Of a stretch of DNA of 64,000 nucleotides, positions 37,261 to 51,813 are shown one piece after another (position 1 is the stretch's first letter; each line of letters starts with the position of its first letter). Source of the DNA: Magnetospirillum fulvum (GTDB lineage Bacteria > Pseudomonadota > Alphaproteobacteria > Rhodospirillales > Magnetospirillaceae); assembly GCF_900108475.1 (NCBI RefSeq), contig NZ_FNWO01000002.1, forward strand, positions 310,001 through 374,000. Direction: 5' to 3'. Below the pieces are notes generated by a model. The model had not been told where the DNA came from. It saw only the letters and a program-made list of their open reading frames with translations, and ran no database searches. A program made the position numbers and the translations under genes.

Positions 37261-37482
37261 CTCATCCAGCCAGGCAAACCCACGCAGAACGGCTATGGCA
37301 AGAGCGTCAACGGCAAGTTCCGCGACGAATGCCTGAACGAAAACTGGTTCTCCAGCTTGGCCGAGGCTCGCCGGATCATCGAGATGTGGCGCCGCCACTA
37401 CAACGAGGAGCGCCCGCACAGCGGCCTCGGATACCAGACTCCCGCCGCCTTCGCCGCGAAGCGGGGACGAAAATGGTGGGGG
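37261..37482 (+). pseudogene. IS3-family transposase (OrfB) remnant, C-terminal fragment
   Basis: The plus-strand reading IQPGKPTQNGYGKSVNGKFR, DECLNENWFSSLAEARRIIE and MWRRHYNEERPHSGLGYQTP then AAF matches the C-terminal end of the IS3-group integrase domain. It includes the last catalytic-region segment and the ERPHSxLGY-TPxxF signature. The usual ESFNG reads KSVNG, so the catalytic Glu of DDE is replaced by Lys. No N-terminal half, OrfA or terminal repeats are visible. The frame continues in unrelated sequence to a TGA at 37576-37578. Confidence 0.85.
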
Positions 37483-37618
37483 AGCACCCGTTCAGTGATC
37501 TCGATCGCCTGGGCGATCACCCGTGGGCGGATGTCCCACACCCCTCCGGTCAGGGCCGCCGTGCCGACTGCCACTTGATCTGAGGTCATTTGATCAATCC
37601 AGGCTTGGAATAAAGGGA
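37483..37618. other. Intergenic stretch after the IS3 remnant, no gene supported
   Basis: Both strands have short open frames here but none has a recognisable motif or ribosome-binding site. The sequence may be leftover mobile-element or flanking DNA. Confidence 0.4.
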
Positions 37619-38992
37619 TCAGGCCCCCCCGCCCTCTCCTTCGGCGGGATCGTCGAAGGACAACAGGGCGGCGATTCCGGTCTCCGGCGCGGCTTCGACG
37701 GCGCGCAACTGGCGGTCGATCGCCCGCTTCCGGACCGCGACGTCGTCGATTGTCTTTGACGCCTCCTGAAGCTTTTTCTGCACCTTGTCCAGCACCTCGC
37801 CATACTTGCCGAACTCGGTCTTGACCGCGCCCAGGATTTCCCACACCTCGCTCGAGCGCTTTTCAATCGCCATGGTGCGAAAGCCCATCTGCACCGCGTT
37901 GAGGATCGCCCCCAGCGTGGTCGGACCGGCGGCGACGACCTTGTAATCGCGCTGGATCAGATCAATCAGGCCGGGGCGGCGCAACACCTCGGCATACAGC
38001 CCCTCGGTCGGCAGGAACAGGATCGCGAAGTCGGTGGTGACCGGCGGATTGATGTATTTATCGCGAATCTCGCGGGCGCACTGCTTAACCCGCGTCTCCA
38101 GCGCCCGGGCGGCCTGTTCGACCGCCTCGGGATCGGCACGTTCGACCGCGAGTTGCAGCCGTTCGTAATCCTCGTTGGGGAATTTCGAATCGATCGGCAA
38201 CAGCACTTCGGGTTCGTCGTCGCCCTTGCCCGGCAGGCGGATCGCGTAATCGACCCGCTCGGCCGTATCCTTGCGGCAATTGGCCTCACGCATGAACTGG
38301 TCCTGGCGGAAAATCTGGTCGAGCAGCGCGCCCAACTGGACCTCGCCCCAGGTGCCGCGAGTCTTGACGTTGGTCAGCACCCGCTTCAGATCGCCGACCC
38401 CGCTGGCCAGGGTCTGCATCTCGCCCAGCCCCTTATGCACCTGCTCCAGCCGGTCGCTGACCAGCTTGAAGGACTCGCCCAGCCGCTTTTCCAGCGTGCC
38501 CTGAAGCTTCTCATCGACGGTCTGGCGCATCTGTTCGAGCTTGGCGGTATTGTCGCCGCGCATCCGCTCAAGCTGATCGGCAATGGTGCGGGTCTGCTCG
38601 CTCACCGCTTTGGAAACGGTGTCGAGCCGCTCGCGCAGGGTTGCCGCCATCCCGTCGCCGACTTGCTTCAAGCCGGTGGCGACCTCTTCGCGCAATGCCC
38701 GCCCCTGCGCCGCCTGATCCGTGCGCGCCTCGGCCAGCTTCTGTTCGATCAGCAAACGCAGGTCGGTGTGGGTCCGTTCGGCGGCGGCACGGGCTTCGGC
38801 CTCGAAGGCGCGGATTTGTCCGCTGATTTCCTCGCGGCCCAGCCGGGCTTGCGCCGCGAAATCCTCGCGCAGGCTGCGTTCGATCCAGTCCAGCCGCTCG
38901 CTTTCGCCGCCGCGCCGCCCCGTCCACAATACGGCGACCAAGGTGACAAGCGACGCCACGGCGGCGATGGCGGCAGCGATTTCGACGATCAT
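37619..38992 (-). CDS. rmuC: DNA recombination protein RmuC
   Basis: This 457-residue protein has an N-terminal membrane anchor (residues 4-24). A long coiled coil spans about 30-195. The RmuC core follows, with GTWGEVQLGALLDQI, LPIDSKFPNEDYERL (PD-(D/E)xK nuclease-like DSKFP) and VVAAGPTTLGAILNAVQMGFRT. RmuC limits inverted-repeat-driven rearrangements in E. coli. It is transcribed alone; upstream lies a 405-bp gap. Confidence 0.94.
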   Translation of the reverse strand: MIVEIAAAIAAVASLVTLVAVLWTGRRGGESERLDWIERSLREDFAAQARLGREEISGQIRAFEAEARAAAERTHTDLRLLIEQKLAEARTDQAAQGRALREEVATGLKQVGDGMAATLRERLDTVSKAVSEQTRTIADQLERMRGDNTAKLEQMRQTVDEKLQGTLEKRLGESFKLVSDRLEQVHKGLGEMQTLASGVGDLKRVLTNVKTRGTWGEVQLGALLDQIFRQDQFMREANCRKDTAERVDYAIRLPGKGDDEPEVLLPIDSKFPNEDYERLQLAVERADPEAVEQAARALETRVKQCAREIRDKYINPPVTTDFAILFLPTEGLYAEVLRRPGLIDLIQRDYKVVAAGPTTLGAILNAVQMGFRTMAIEKRSSEVWEILGAVKTEFGKYGEVLDKVQKKLQEASKTIDDVAVRKRAIDRQLRAVEAAPETGIAALLSFDDPAEGEGGGA

Positions 38993-39398
38993 GGCGACAG
39001 GTCCGTTCGCGCGGCTTAAAAAAGGTGTTGCGGATGCATCAAATAAGAATTATTCTACTTACATAGAGACCGACGGGACGTAAAGTCCACCCTGCGTCCC
39101 CGAGGTTTCGCCTCATCCGCCACCCCCCCTGGCGGACCGGGCACATCGATCCGCACGCCCCGCAGCCCCCCCTTGCGACGTGCGAATCGACCAGGGCGGC
39201 GAGGAACTGCAAGTCGGATTGCCGGTTCCTCGCCGGCCCTCAAATTCCCCCAGACGCCACGAATAGCAAGAGGTTCTGATCGAGCCCGCTCCGCGAGGAT
39301 GCCGGTGTCAAACCCGGGCAGGGCGGCATCGGCGATGCGTTGGTCCGGTCAGGCGTGGACAAGGGGCGGTCGGCTCCCTGTCCCCACCCAACCAAGGA
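38993..39398. other. Gene-free stretch between rmuC and lpdA
   Basis: I see no supported gene, tRNA or known RNA in these 406 bp. The rmuC-proximal end (39025-39065) is AT-rich, with a short AATAAGAATTATT-type palindrome, and may hold the rmuC promoter. The lpdA-distal part has two stem-loops: TCCGCCA/TGGCGGA at 39116-39136 and GGCGAGGAAC/GTTCCTCGCC at 39198-39234. Confidence 0.5.
39198..39234 (-). terminator. Stem-loop downstream of lpdA
   Basis: A perfect 10-bp inverted repeat, GGCGAGGAAC and GTTCCTCGCC, with a 17-nt loop lies 165 nt after the lpdA stop on the minus strand. It has no U-run, so a terminator role is tentative. Confidence 0.35.
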
Positions 39399-40808
39399 TC
39401 AAACGTGGATCGCCCGCCCATTGGCGGCCAGCGCCGCTTCCTTGACCGTTTCGGACAAAGTGGGGTGGGCGTGGCAGGTCCGGGCGATGTCTTCGGCCGC
39501 CGCGCCGAACTCGATCGCCAGCACGATCTCGGCGATCAGATCGCCCGCATTGGGACCGATGATATGGGCACCCAGCACCTGATCGGTGGCGGCATCGGCG
39601 AGAATCTTGACGAAGCCGTCGGTGTCGTTCATCGACCGGGCCCGGCCGTTGGCGAGGAAGGGGAATTTGCCGACAGAGTAGGCAATCCCGGCCTCCTTCA
39701 ATTGCTCTTCGGTGCGACCGACCGAGGCCACTTCCGGCCAGGTATAGACCACCGAAGGGATCGCCTCGTAATTGACGTGACCGTGCTGACCAGCCAGGAT
39801 TTCGGCCAGGGCGACGCCCTCTTCCTCGGCCTTGTGGGCCAGCATCGCGCCGCCGACGACATCGCCAATCGCATAGATGCCGGGAACGCTGGTACGGAAC
39901 GAGCCGTCGATCTTGACGAAGCCGCGCTTGGTCAGGTCAACCCCCGCCGTCTCCAGCCCCAATCCCTCGACATAGGGACGGCGACCGATCGCCACCAGCA
40001 CGATATCGGCCTCCAGCGTTTCGGCGGCTCCGCCTGCGGCGGGTTCGAGGGTCAGGACCGCGCCCGCCCCCTTGCGCTCGCCCGCGACCACCTTGGTCGC
40101 CAGCTTGAAGCTCATCCCCTGCTGGCCGAGCAGACGGGTCATCGTCTTCGACACTTCAAGGTCGTGGAACGGCAGGATGCGGTCGAGATACTCGACCACC
40201 GTCACTTCGGACCCCAGACGGCTCCACACCGTGCCGAGTTCCAGCCCGATCACGCCGCCGCCGATCACCACCAGCCGCTTCGGCACCTGGGGCAGCGCCA
40301 GCGCCCCGGTCGAGGAGACGAACACCTCTTCGTCGATGGTAAGGCCGGGCAGCGGAGTCACTTCGGACCCGGTCGCCAGCACGATCGCGCGCGCCGCCAC
40401 GGTCGAGACCGCCCCGTCCGGCGCGGTCACCGTCACCTGACCGTTCCCGGCCAGCGAACCGGCACCGAGGATCCGGGTGATCTTGTTCTTCTTCAGCAGG
40501 AAGTCGATGCCCTTGGTGTTGTCGGCGACGACCTTGTCCTTGTGGGCCATCATCGCGGGCAGGTCGAGTTCGACCCCGGCGACCTTGACGCCAAAGGCTC
40601 CCAGCCCGTGGGCGGCGGTGTGGTAATGGTGCGAGGCGGTCAGCAGCGCCTTCGACGGAATGCAGCCGACATTGAGGCAGGTGCCGCCCAAGGTCGGACG
40701 CTTTTCGACGATGGCGACCGACAATCCCAATTGGGCGGCCCGGATCGCGGCGACATAGCCGCCCGGCCCGCCGCCGATGACGACGAGATCGAAAGAAGAG
40801 TCGGACAT
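39399..40808 (-). CDS. lpdA: Dihydrolipoyl dehydrogenase (E3)
   Basis: This flavoprotein reoxidises the lipoyl arm of 2-oxoglutarate dehydrogenase with NAD+. The 469-residue protein has GGGPGGYVAA near 12-21, the redox-active disulfide motif GGTCLNVGCIPSK near 42-54, an NAD site GGGVIGLELG near 183 and the catalytic His-Glu segment CHAHPTLSE near 450. It is the last gene of the mdh-sucCDAB-lpdA cluster, 5 bp after sucB, so it should be the E3 dedicated to this complex. Confidence 0.96.
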   Translation of the reverse strand: MSDSSFDLVVIGGGPGGYVAAIRAAQLGLSVAIVEKRPTLGGTCLNVGCIPSKALLTASHHYHTAAHGLGAFGVKVAGVELDLPAMMAHKDKVVADNTKGIDFLLKKNKITRILGAGSLAGNGQVTVTAPDGAVSTVAARAIVLATGSEVTPLPGLTIDEEVFVSSTGALALPQVPKRLVVIGGGVIGLELGTVWSRLGSEVTVVEYLDRILPFHDLEVSKTMTRLLGQQGMSFKLATKVVAGERKGAGAVLTLEPAAGGAAETLEADIVLVAIGRRPYVEGLGLETAGVDLTKRGFVKIDGSFRTSVPGIYAIGDVVGGAMLAHKAEEEGVALAEILAGQHGHVNYEAIPSVVYTWPEVASVGRTEEQLKEAGIAYSVGKFPFLANGRARSMNDTDGFVKILADAATDQVLGAHIIGPNAGDLIAEIVLAIEFGAAAEDIARTCHAHPTLSETVKEAALAANGRAIHV

Positions 40809-40813
40809 CGGAC

Positions 40814-42001
40814 TTAGACCTCCAGCAGCAGACGCGACGGATCCTCGATCCCGTCCTTGACCCGAACCAGGAACGACACCGCTTCGCGGCCGTCGATGAT
40901 GCGGTGATCGTAGGACAGGGCCAGATACATCATCGGACGGGCGACGATGCTGCCGTCCGGCATCACCATCGGCCGCTGCTGCACCTTGTGCATCCCCAGG
41001 ATCGCCGATTGCGGCGGGTTGAGGATGGGCGTGCTCATCAGCGAGCCATAGACCCCGCCGTTGGAGATGGTGAAGGTACCGCCGCTCAGGTCCGCCATCG
41101 TCAGCTTGCCGTCGCGGGCCTTCTTGCCCAGCCCGGCAATCGTCTGTTCGATCCCGGCGAACGACAATTGGTCGGCGCCGCGCACCACCGGCACCACCAG
41201 ACCCTGGGGAGTGCCGACGGCAACGCCGATATCGTAATATTTCTTATAGACCAGTTCGTCGCCCGCGATCTCGGCATTGACCGCCGGCCATTCCTTCAGC
41301 GCGGCGACGCAGGCTTTGACGAAGAAGGACATGAAGCCCAGCTTGGTCCCGTGCTTCTTCTCGAACGCGTCCTTGTACTGGTTGCGCAGGTCGAACAGCG
41401 CGGTCATGTCCACTTCGTTGAAGGTGGTCAGCATCGCGGCAGTGTTCTGCGCGTCCTTCAGACGCTCGGCGATCCGCTTGCGCAAGCGGGTCATCTTCAC
41501 CCGTTCCTCGCGGCCTTCGGTCACGGCAGGAGCGGGAGCCGCCGCCGGAACCGGGGCGGCCAGCGCCGACAGCACGTCGCCCTTGGTCACCCGGCCACCC
41601 TTGCCGGTCCCGTCGAGGCTGGCGGGATCGAGCCCGCCATCGGCGGCGATCTTCTTGGCCGAGGGCATCACCGCCGGAGCGGCCGGAGCGGCAGCGGCGG
41701 GAGCCGCCGGAGCCGGAGCCGGAGCGGCGGCGGGCTTGGTCGCAGGCACGATCGGCTGGGTTCCCGCCTCGCCGATCAAGCCCAGCACCGCGCCGACGCC
41801 GACGGTGGCACCCGTCGCGACAATGATCTCGGTCAGAACGCCCGAGGCCGGTGACGGCACCTCGACGGTCACCTTGTCGGTTTCCAGTTCGACCAGCGAT
41901 TCGTCGGCGCGGACGGTGTCGCCGACCGCCTTGAACCATTTGGCGACGGTGGCCTCGGTGACGGATTCGCCCAGTGTGGGAACCTTGATTTCGGTCGACA
42001 T
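40814..42001 (-). CDS. sucB: 2-oxoglutarate dehydrogenase E2, dihydrolipoyl succinyltransferase
   Basis: This is the core acyltransferase of the 2-oxoglutarate dehydrogenase complex. The 395-residue protein has one lipoyl domain (1-75, lipoylated Lys in ETDKVTVEV near 43) and an Ala/Pro linker (about 85-115). A short E3/E1-binding domain (about 112-148) and the catalytic domain, with the active-site motif [14 protein letters not shown] near 366, follow. Placed 36 bp after sucA. Confidence 0.97.
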   Translation of the reverse strand: MSTEIKVPTLGESVTEATVAKWFKAVGDTVRADESLVELETDKVTVEVPSPASGVLTEIIVATGATVGVGAVLGLIGEAGTQPIVPATKPAAAPAPAPAAPAAAAPAAPAVMPSAKKIAADGGLDPASLDGTGKGGRVTKGDVLSALAAPVPAAAPAPAVTEGREERVKMTRLRKRIAERLKDAQNTAAMLTTFNEVDMTALFDLRNQYKDAFEKKHGTKLGFMSFFVKACVAALKEWPAVNAEIAGDELVYKKYYDIGVAVGTPQGLVVPVVRGADQLSFAGIEQTIAGLGKKARDGKLTMADLSGGTFTISNGGVYGSLMSTPILNPPQSAILGMHKVQQRPMVMPDGSIVARPMMYLALSYDHRIIDGREAVSFLVRVKDGIEDPSRLLLEV

Positions 42002-42037
42002 GGTGGTGCTTCCCTTGATCCTATTGTCTTTTATTTT

Positions 42038-44986
42038 CTATGCGTGCAGGCGCGACAGCTTGGTGGCGCGGCGGAACGGCTGGAACAGATCGGCCAGATC
42101 GCCGACCAGGGCTTTCTCGACGATCGCTTGCTGCTCGGCGACGTGGGTCTTGTAGAGACCGCTGGCGGGCGAGGCCGCCGCCTTGCGGCCGCAATAGACC
42201 GCCCGCTTCGCCTTCAAATCGAGTTCTTCGCAGATAAATTCGATGCGGCGATCGACGAAGGTCCACGGCCCCATATTGGCCGGTTCCTCCTGGACCCACA
42301 GCAATTCGGCGTTGGGATAGCGGGCAAGCTGATGCTTGATCGCATCCTTCGGCCAGGGATAAAGCTGCTCGACCCGGATGATCGCGACATCGTCGAGAGC
42401 GCGCTTGGTCCGTTCCTCCAGCAGGTCGTAATAGACCTTGCCCGAGCACAGCAGCACCCGGCGCACCTTGGCGTCGGGGATCAGGTGGCCGGTTTCGGCC
42501 AGCACCCGATAGAACCGGGTTCCGGCCTGGAACTCGTCGAGGTTGGAGACGCACAGCTTGTGCCGCAGCAGCGATTTCGGAGTCATGATGACCAGCGGCT
42601 TGCGGTAATTGCGGCGCAACTGGCGGCGCAAGGCGTGGAAGTAATTGGCCGGGGTCGAGACATTGCAGACCAGCCAATTGTCTTCGGCCGACAATTGCAG
42701 ATAGCGTTCCCACCGTGCCGAACTGTGTTCCGGACCCTGGCCCTCATAGCCGTGCGGCAGCAGCAGCACCAGACCGGACATTCTGAGCCACTTCGACTCG
42801 CCCGAGGTGATGAACTGGTCGATGATGACCTGGGCACCGTTGGCGAAATCGCCGAACTGGCCTTCCCACATCACCAGCGAATTCGGCTCGACCTGGGAAT
42901 AGCCGTATTCGAACGCCAGCACCGCCTCTTCCGACAGCGGGCTGTCGATCACTTCGAACCGGGCCTGTTCGGCGCGCAGATGGTTGAGCGGCTCGATCCG
43001 GGACTCGGTCTCCTGATCGACCAGACGACAATGACGCTGCGAGAAGGTGCCGCGTCCGCAATCCTGGCCGGACAGCCGCACCGGATTGCCCTCGACCAGC
43101 AGAGTCCCGAACGCTAGCGCCTCGGCGGTGGCCCAATCAATGCCCGCCCCGGTCGCGATCATCTCGCGCTTGGCCTCAAGCTGGCGCAGCACCTTGCGGT
43201 TGACGGCAAAGCCGTCCGGCACCCGGGCCAGCCCCTCGCCGACCTCGCGCAGCAGATCGATCGGAACCCCGGTCTTTTCCTCGCGGAATTCCTCTTCGTC
43301 GGCAAGTTGGACAATGCCCTGCCATTTGCCCTCAAGCCAGTCGGCCTTGTTGACCTTGAACGATTTCGAGGCCTGGAACTCGCGCTCCAGCAACGCCTGG
43401 AAATCGGCGTAGAGGGCCTCGACCTCGTCCGCGCTCATCACCCCCTCGGCGACCAGCTTGGCCCCATAGATCGCCCGCGTCGTCGGATGGCCGCCGATCT
43501 TGCGGTACATCAGTGGCTGGGTGAAGCCGGGTTCGTCCGCCTCGTTATGGCCCTGGCGACGATAGCATTGCATGTCGATCACGACGTCGCTTTTGAATTC
43601 TTGGCGGAACTCGATCGCGATGCGGGCGACGTGCACCACCGCTTCGGGATCGTCGGCATTGACGTGGAACACCGGGGCCTGGAAGCCCTTGGCGACGTCC
43701 GAGCAATAAGGGCCGGAGCGCGAATATTGTGGCGCGGTGGTAAAGCCGATCTGGTTGTTGATGATGATGTGGAGGGTGCCGCCGGTGGCATAGCCCTTCA
43801 ATTGCGACAGCAGGAAGGTTTCCGGTACGATCCCCTGACCGGCGAAGGCGGCATCGCCATGCAGGATGATCCCCAGCACGCTGGTCCGCTCGGTATCGCC
43901 GCGATGAGTCTGCTTGGCGCGGACCTTGCCGACCACCACCGGCCCGACCACCTCGAGGTGCGACGGGTTGGGCACCAGCGACAGGTGGACCACCTTGCCA
44001 TCGAAATCGCGGTCGCCCGAGGTGCCAAGGTGGTACTTGACGTCGCCCGAGCCCTGGACGTCCTCGGGATGGGCGGCGTTGCCCTGGAATTCCGAGAAAA
44101 TCGCCTGATAGGGCTTCTTCAGGAAGTTGGCCAGCACGTTGAGGCGGCCGCGATGGGCCATCCCCATCACCACGTCGTTGAGGCCAAGCTGGCTGCCGCG
44201 CTTTAAGATCTGCTCCAGCGCGGGGATCACCGTCTCGCCGCCTTCCAGCCCAAATCGCTTGGTCCCGGTATATTTGAGCTGAAGGAATCGTTCGAATCCT
44301 TCCGCCTCGGTCAGCCGTTCCAGGATCGCCTGCTTGCCGCGCGGGGTGAAGTCGGTGCGGTTGTGAATCGATTCGATGCGCTTTTGAATCCAGGCCTTCT
44401 GGTCCGGGTCCTGGATGTGCATGAACTCGACACCGATGCGCGCGCAATAGGTGTCGCGCAGAACCTGCATGATCTTGCGCAGACTGGCGGTTTCGAGCCC
44501 CAGCACGTTGTCGATGAAGATCTCGCGGTCGAGATCGGCATCGGTAAAGCCATAGGTGCGGTAATCGAGTTCGGGATGCGGCTCGGGAGTCGATAGCCCC
44601 AGCGGGTCCAACTCGGCCTGAAGATGGCCGCGAACGCGATAGGAGCGGATCAGCATCAGGGCGCGGATCGAATCAAGCTGGGCCTGACGGATCGCCGCCG
44701 GATCGGACGACGCAGCCGCAGCGGCGGACGCGGCCTTGGCATCCTTCTTGGCGGGCGGGGGGGCGTCGGGATCGGCGGCACCGATCACCTTGAGGTCGCG
44801 CTTGAGCGCGCCCTGACCCTTGAAATCGCCCGCCAGCGCGCCGGGATCGTCGTGCAATTCGTGGAAGAAGCGGACCCAGGACGGGTCAACCGAGGCCGGA
44901 TCGTCAAGATAACGGCCATAGAGTTCGGCGATGAAAACGGCGTTACCGCCGCTCAGAAAGGACATTTCCTCGGAGGATCTGGACAT
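42038..44986 (-). CDS. sucA: 2-oxoglutarate dehydrogenase E1 component
   Basis: This thiamine-diphosphate enzyme decarboxylates 2-oxoglutarate. The 982-residue protein has the N-terminal E2-interacting segment (SFLSGGNAVFIAELYGRYLDDP), LEGGETVIPAL and GMAHRGRLNVL in the ThDP region, and a C-terminal transketolase-like domain ending FRRATKLSRLHA. The ATG at 44986 was chosen; a second ATG seven codons later (44965) is equally plausible because neither has an ideal ribosome-binding site. The upstream in-frame extension is unsupported. Confidence 0.95.
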   Translation of the reverse strand: MSRSSEEMSFLSGGNAVFIAELYGRYLDDPASVDPSWVRFFHELHDDPGALAGDFKGQGALKRDLKVIGAADPDAPPPAKKDAKAASAAAAASSDPAAIRQAQLDSIRALMLIRSYRVRGHLQAELDPLGLSTPEPHPELDYRTYGFTDADLDREIFIDNVLGLETASLRKIMQVLRDTYCARIGVEFMHIQDPDQKAWIQKRIESIHNRTDFTPRGKQAILERLTEAEGFERFLQLKYTGTKRFGLEGGETVIPALEQILKRGSQLGLNDVVMGMAHRGRLNVLANFLKKPYQAIFSEFQGNAAHPEDVQGSGDVKYHLGTSGDRDFDGKVVHLSLVPNPSHLEVVGPVVVGKVRAKQTHRGDTERTSVLGIILHGDAAFAGQGIVPETFLLSQLKGYATGGTLHIIINNQIGFTTAPQYSRSGPYCSDVAKGFQAPVFHVNADDPEAVVHVARIAIEFRQEFKSDVVIDMQCYRRQGHNEADEPGFTQPLMYRKIGGHPTTRAIYGAKLVAEGVMSADEVEALYADFQALLEREFQASKSFKVNKADWLEGKWQGIVQLADEEEFREEKTGVPIDLLREVGEGLARVPDGFAVNRKVLRQLEAKREMIATGAGIDWATAEALAFGTLLVEGNPVRLSGQDCGRGTFSQRHCRLVDQETESRIEPLNHLRAEQARFEVIDSPLSEEAVLAFEYGYSQVEPNSLVMWEGQFGDFANGAQVIIDQFITSGESKWLRMSGLVLLLPHGYEGQGPEHSSARWERYLQLSAEDNWLVCNVSTPANYFHALRRQLRRNYRKPLVIMTPKSLLRHKLCVSNLDEFQAGTRFYRVLAETGHLIPDAKVRRVLLCSGKVYYDLLEERTKRALDDVAIIRVEQLYPWPKDAIKHQLARYPNAELLWVQEEPANMGPWTFVDRRIEFICEELDLKAKRAVYCGRKAAASPASGLYKTHVAEQQAIVEKALVGDLADLFQPFRRATKLSRLHA

Positions 44987-45142
44987 CCTGGGAATCAACG
45001 CGGGGATCGCCCGCGCCCCTTTCACGGTTGGGCGGAGCGGCGCCGCCGGGACGCCGCCCTGGCCTGCGTCTCGAACCATCGGCGTGGCCGATGGACCCCC
45101 CGGCCCGACATTCCGACGTCGTCGGACCGGGGAGGAACGGGA

Positions 45143-46018
45143 TCAGCCCTTCAGCAGGGCCAGCATCGTCGAGCCCAGCGCCGCCGGGGATTCGGCGACG
45201 GCGATTCCGGCCGACCGCATCGCGTCGATCTTGAAGTCGGCGGTGTCGTTGCCGCCCGAGATCACCGCACCGGCATGGCCCATGCGACGGCCCGGAGGCG
45301 CGGTCCGACCGGCGATGAAGCCGACGGTCGGCTTCTTGATCTTCGAATCGCGCAGCAGCTCGGCACCCCGAACCTCGGCGTCGCCGCCGATTTCGCCGAT
45401 CATGATGATCGCCTCGGTCTCGGGATCGTCCAGGAACATTTCCAGGCTATCGACGAAGTTGGTCCCGTTGATCGGATCACCACCGATGCCGATGCAGGTG
45501 GTCTGGCCCAGACCGGCAGCGGTGGTCTGCGCCACCGCTTCATAGGTCAGGGTGCCGGAACGCGACACGATACCGACCTTGCCGCGGCGGTGGATGTGAC
45601 CGGGCATGATGCCGATCTTGCACTCGCCAGGCGTGATGACGCCGGGGCAATTCGGCCCGATCAGTCGGGTCTTCGAGCCGACCAGGGCGCGCTTGACCGC
45701 CAGCATGTCGGCGACCGGAATGCCTTCGGTGATGCAGACGGCCAGCTCGATCTCGGCGTCGATCGCCTCAAGGATGGCGTCGGCGGCGAACGGCGGCGGG
45801 ACATAGATCACGGTCGCGTTGCAGCCGGTGCGGGCCTTGGCCTCGGCGACGGTGTTGAACACCGGCAGGTCGAGGTGCGAGGTGCCGCCCTTACCCGGGG
45901 TGACGCCGCCGACCATCTTGGTGCCGTAGGCAATCGCCTGCTCGGAATGGAAGGTGCCCTGAGCGCCGGTAAAGCCCTGGCAGATCACCTTGGTCTCGGA
46001 ATTAACGAGAACGGCCAT
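45143..46018 (-). CDS. sucD: Succinate-CoA ligase (ADP/GDP-forming) alpha subunit
   Basis: This subunit binds CoA and carries the phosphohistidine. The 291-residue protein has the CoA-binding [14 protein letters not shown] near 15-28, IGPNCPGVI near 122 and the active-site His in [14 protein letters not shown] near 246. It follows sucC by 2 bp, so the two subunits are co-translated. Confidence 0.97.
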   Translation of the reverse strand: MAVLVNSETKVICQGFTGAQGTFHSEQAIAYGTKMVGGVTPGKGGTSHLDLPVFNTVAEAKARTGCNATVIYVPPPFAADAILEAIDAEIELAVCITEGIPVADMLAVKRALVGSKTRLIGPNCPGVITPGECKIGIMPGHIHRRGKVGIVSRSGTLTYEAVAQTTAAGLGQTTCIGIGGDPINGTNFVDSLEMFLDDPETEAIIMIGEIGGDAEVRGAELLRDSKIKKPTVGFIAGRTAPPGRRMGHAGAVISGGNDTADFKIDAMRSAGIAVAESPAALGSTMLALLKG

Positions 46019-46020
46019 GA

Positions 46021-47217
46021 TTACGCAGCCTCCTTCACGGCCTTAACCACCTTTTCGGCGGCATCCGCCAGATTGTCGGCGGCAATGATGGGCAGGCCGC
46101 TCTGGGCCATGATCTTCTTGCCCAGTTCGACGTTGGTGCCTTCGAGACGAACCACCAGCGGGACATTCAGGCTGACTTCGCGCGCGGCGGCGATGACGCC
46201 CTCGGCGATGACGTCGCAGCGCATGATGCCGCCGAAGATGTTGACCAGAATGCCTTCGACGTTGGGATCGGACAGGATCAGCTTGAACGCGGTGGTGACG
46301 CGCTCCTTGGTCGCCCCGCCGCCGACATCAAGGAAGTTGGCGGGCGAGCCGCCATACAGCTTGATGATGTCCATTGTCGCCATCGCCAGACCGGCGCCGT
46401 TGACCATGCAGCCAATCGAGCCATCGAGCTTGATGTAATTGAGCGAATGACGGGCCGCTTCGAGTTCGGCCGGATCTTCCTCGGCCTCGTCACGCAGCTC
46501 TTCGACTTCCTTGTGACGGAACAGGGCGTTGTCGTCGAAATTGATCTTGGCGTCGAGCGCGATCACGTCGCCGTCGCCCGAGACGACCAGCGGGTTGATC
46601 TCGGCGATCGACATGTCGAGATCGACGAACGCCTTGTACAGCGCACCGATGAACTTGACCGCCGAATTGACCTGCTTGCCTTCAAGACCCAGGCTGAAAG
46701 CGATCTGACGGCCGTGATAGGCCTGGAAGCCCTGGACCGGGTCGATCGCGACCTTGGTGATCTTTTCCGGGTGATGAGCGGCAACCTCTTCGATCTCCAT
46801 GCCGCCCTCGGTCGAGGCCATGATGGTGATGCGCGAGGTGGCACGGTCGATCAGCATGCCGAGATACAGTTCGCGCTTGATGTCGCAGCCCTGCTCGACA
46901 TAGACGCGCTTGACCTCGCGACCGGCCGGGCCGGTCTGGGCGGTGACCAGCACCTTGCCCATGATCGCGTTGACGGTCTCTTCGACCTCTTTGATCGACT
47001 TGACGACGCGGACGCCGCCCTTGCCCGAGCTGTCGCCCAGGAAGTGGCCCTTACCGCGACCGCCCGCATGAATCTGCGCCTTGACGACCCAGACCGGGCC
47101 GCCCAGGGCTTCGGCGACCTGACCGGCCTCGGCGGGGGTGTAAGCCACCCCCCCCTTCAGCACGGCGACGCCGTACCGGGCCAGCAATTGCTTGGCTTGG
47201 TACTCGTGGATATTCAT
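46021..47217 (-). CDS. sucC: Succinate-CoA ligase beta subunit
   Basis: This ATP-grasp subunit binds nucleotide and succinate. The 398-residue protein begins [17 protein letters not shown], has the ATP-grasp lysine and glycine-rich loop ([16 protein letters not shown] near 44-58) and INPLVV near 205. The CoA-ligase segment [19 protein letters not shown] lies near 320. It sits 24 bp after mdh. Confidence 0.97.
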   Translation of the reverse strand: MNIHEYQAKQLLARYGVAVLKGGVAYTPAEAGQVAEALGGPVWVVKAQIHAGGRGKGHFLGDSSGKGGVRVVKSIKEVEETVNAIMGKVLVTAQTGPAGREVKRVYVEQGCDIKRELYLGMLIDRATSRITIMASTEGGMEIEEVAAHHPEKITKVAIDPVQGFQAYHGRQIAFSLGLEGKQVNSAVKFIGALYKAFVDLDMSIAEINPLVVSGDGDVIALDAKINFDDNALFRHKEVEELRDEAEEDPAELEAARHSLNYIKLDGSIGCMVNGAGLAMATMDIIKLYGGSPANFLDVGGGATKERVTTAFKLILSDPNVEGILVNIFGGIMRCDVIAEGVIAAAREVSLNVPLVVRLEGTNVELGKKIMAQSGLPIIAADNLADAAEKVVKAVKEAA

Positions 47218-47241
47218 TCGTGTTTGCTCCCTGTGTTTTTT

Positions 47242-48336
<1,095 letters not shown>

Positions 48337-48433
48337 CTACGAAATATCGTTCATTCCAACGCGCTTGCAGCAAACCGGTCCGCAATGACTGGACTCGTTC
48401 GAATATACCCTACCCGGAGGGGTTTTCGCCACC

Positions 48434-51813
<3,380 letters not shown>

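Noticed and set aside
37398-37844. Minus-strand open frame of 148 codons at the end of rmuC
   Set aside because: It overlaps rmuC out of frame and the IS3 remnant; no recognisable family.
38993-39398. Possible RNA gene in the rmuC-lpdA gap
   Set aside because: Stem-loops are present, but I see no tRNA, 6S, tmRNA or RNase P motifs and cannot support a named RNA.
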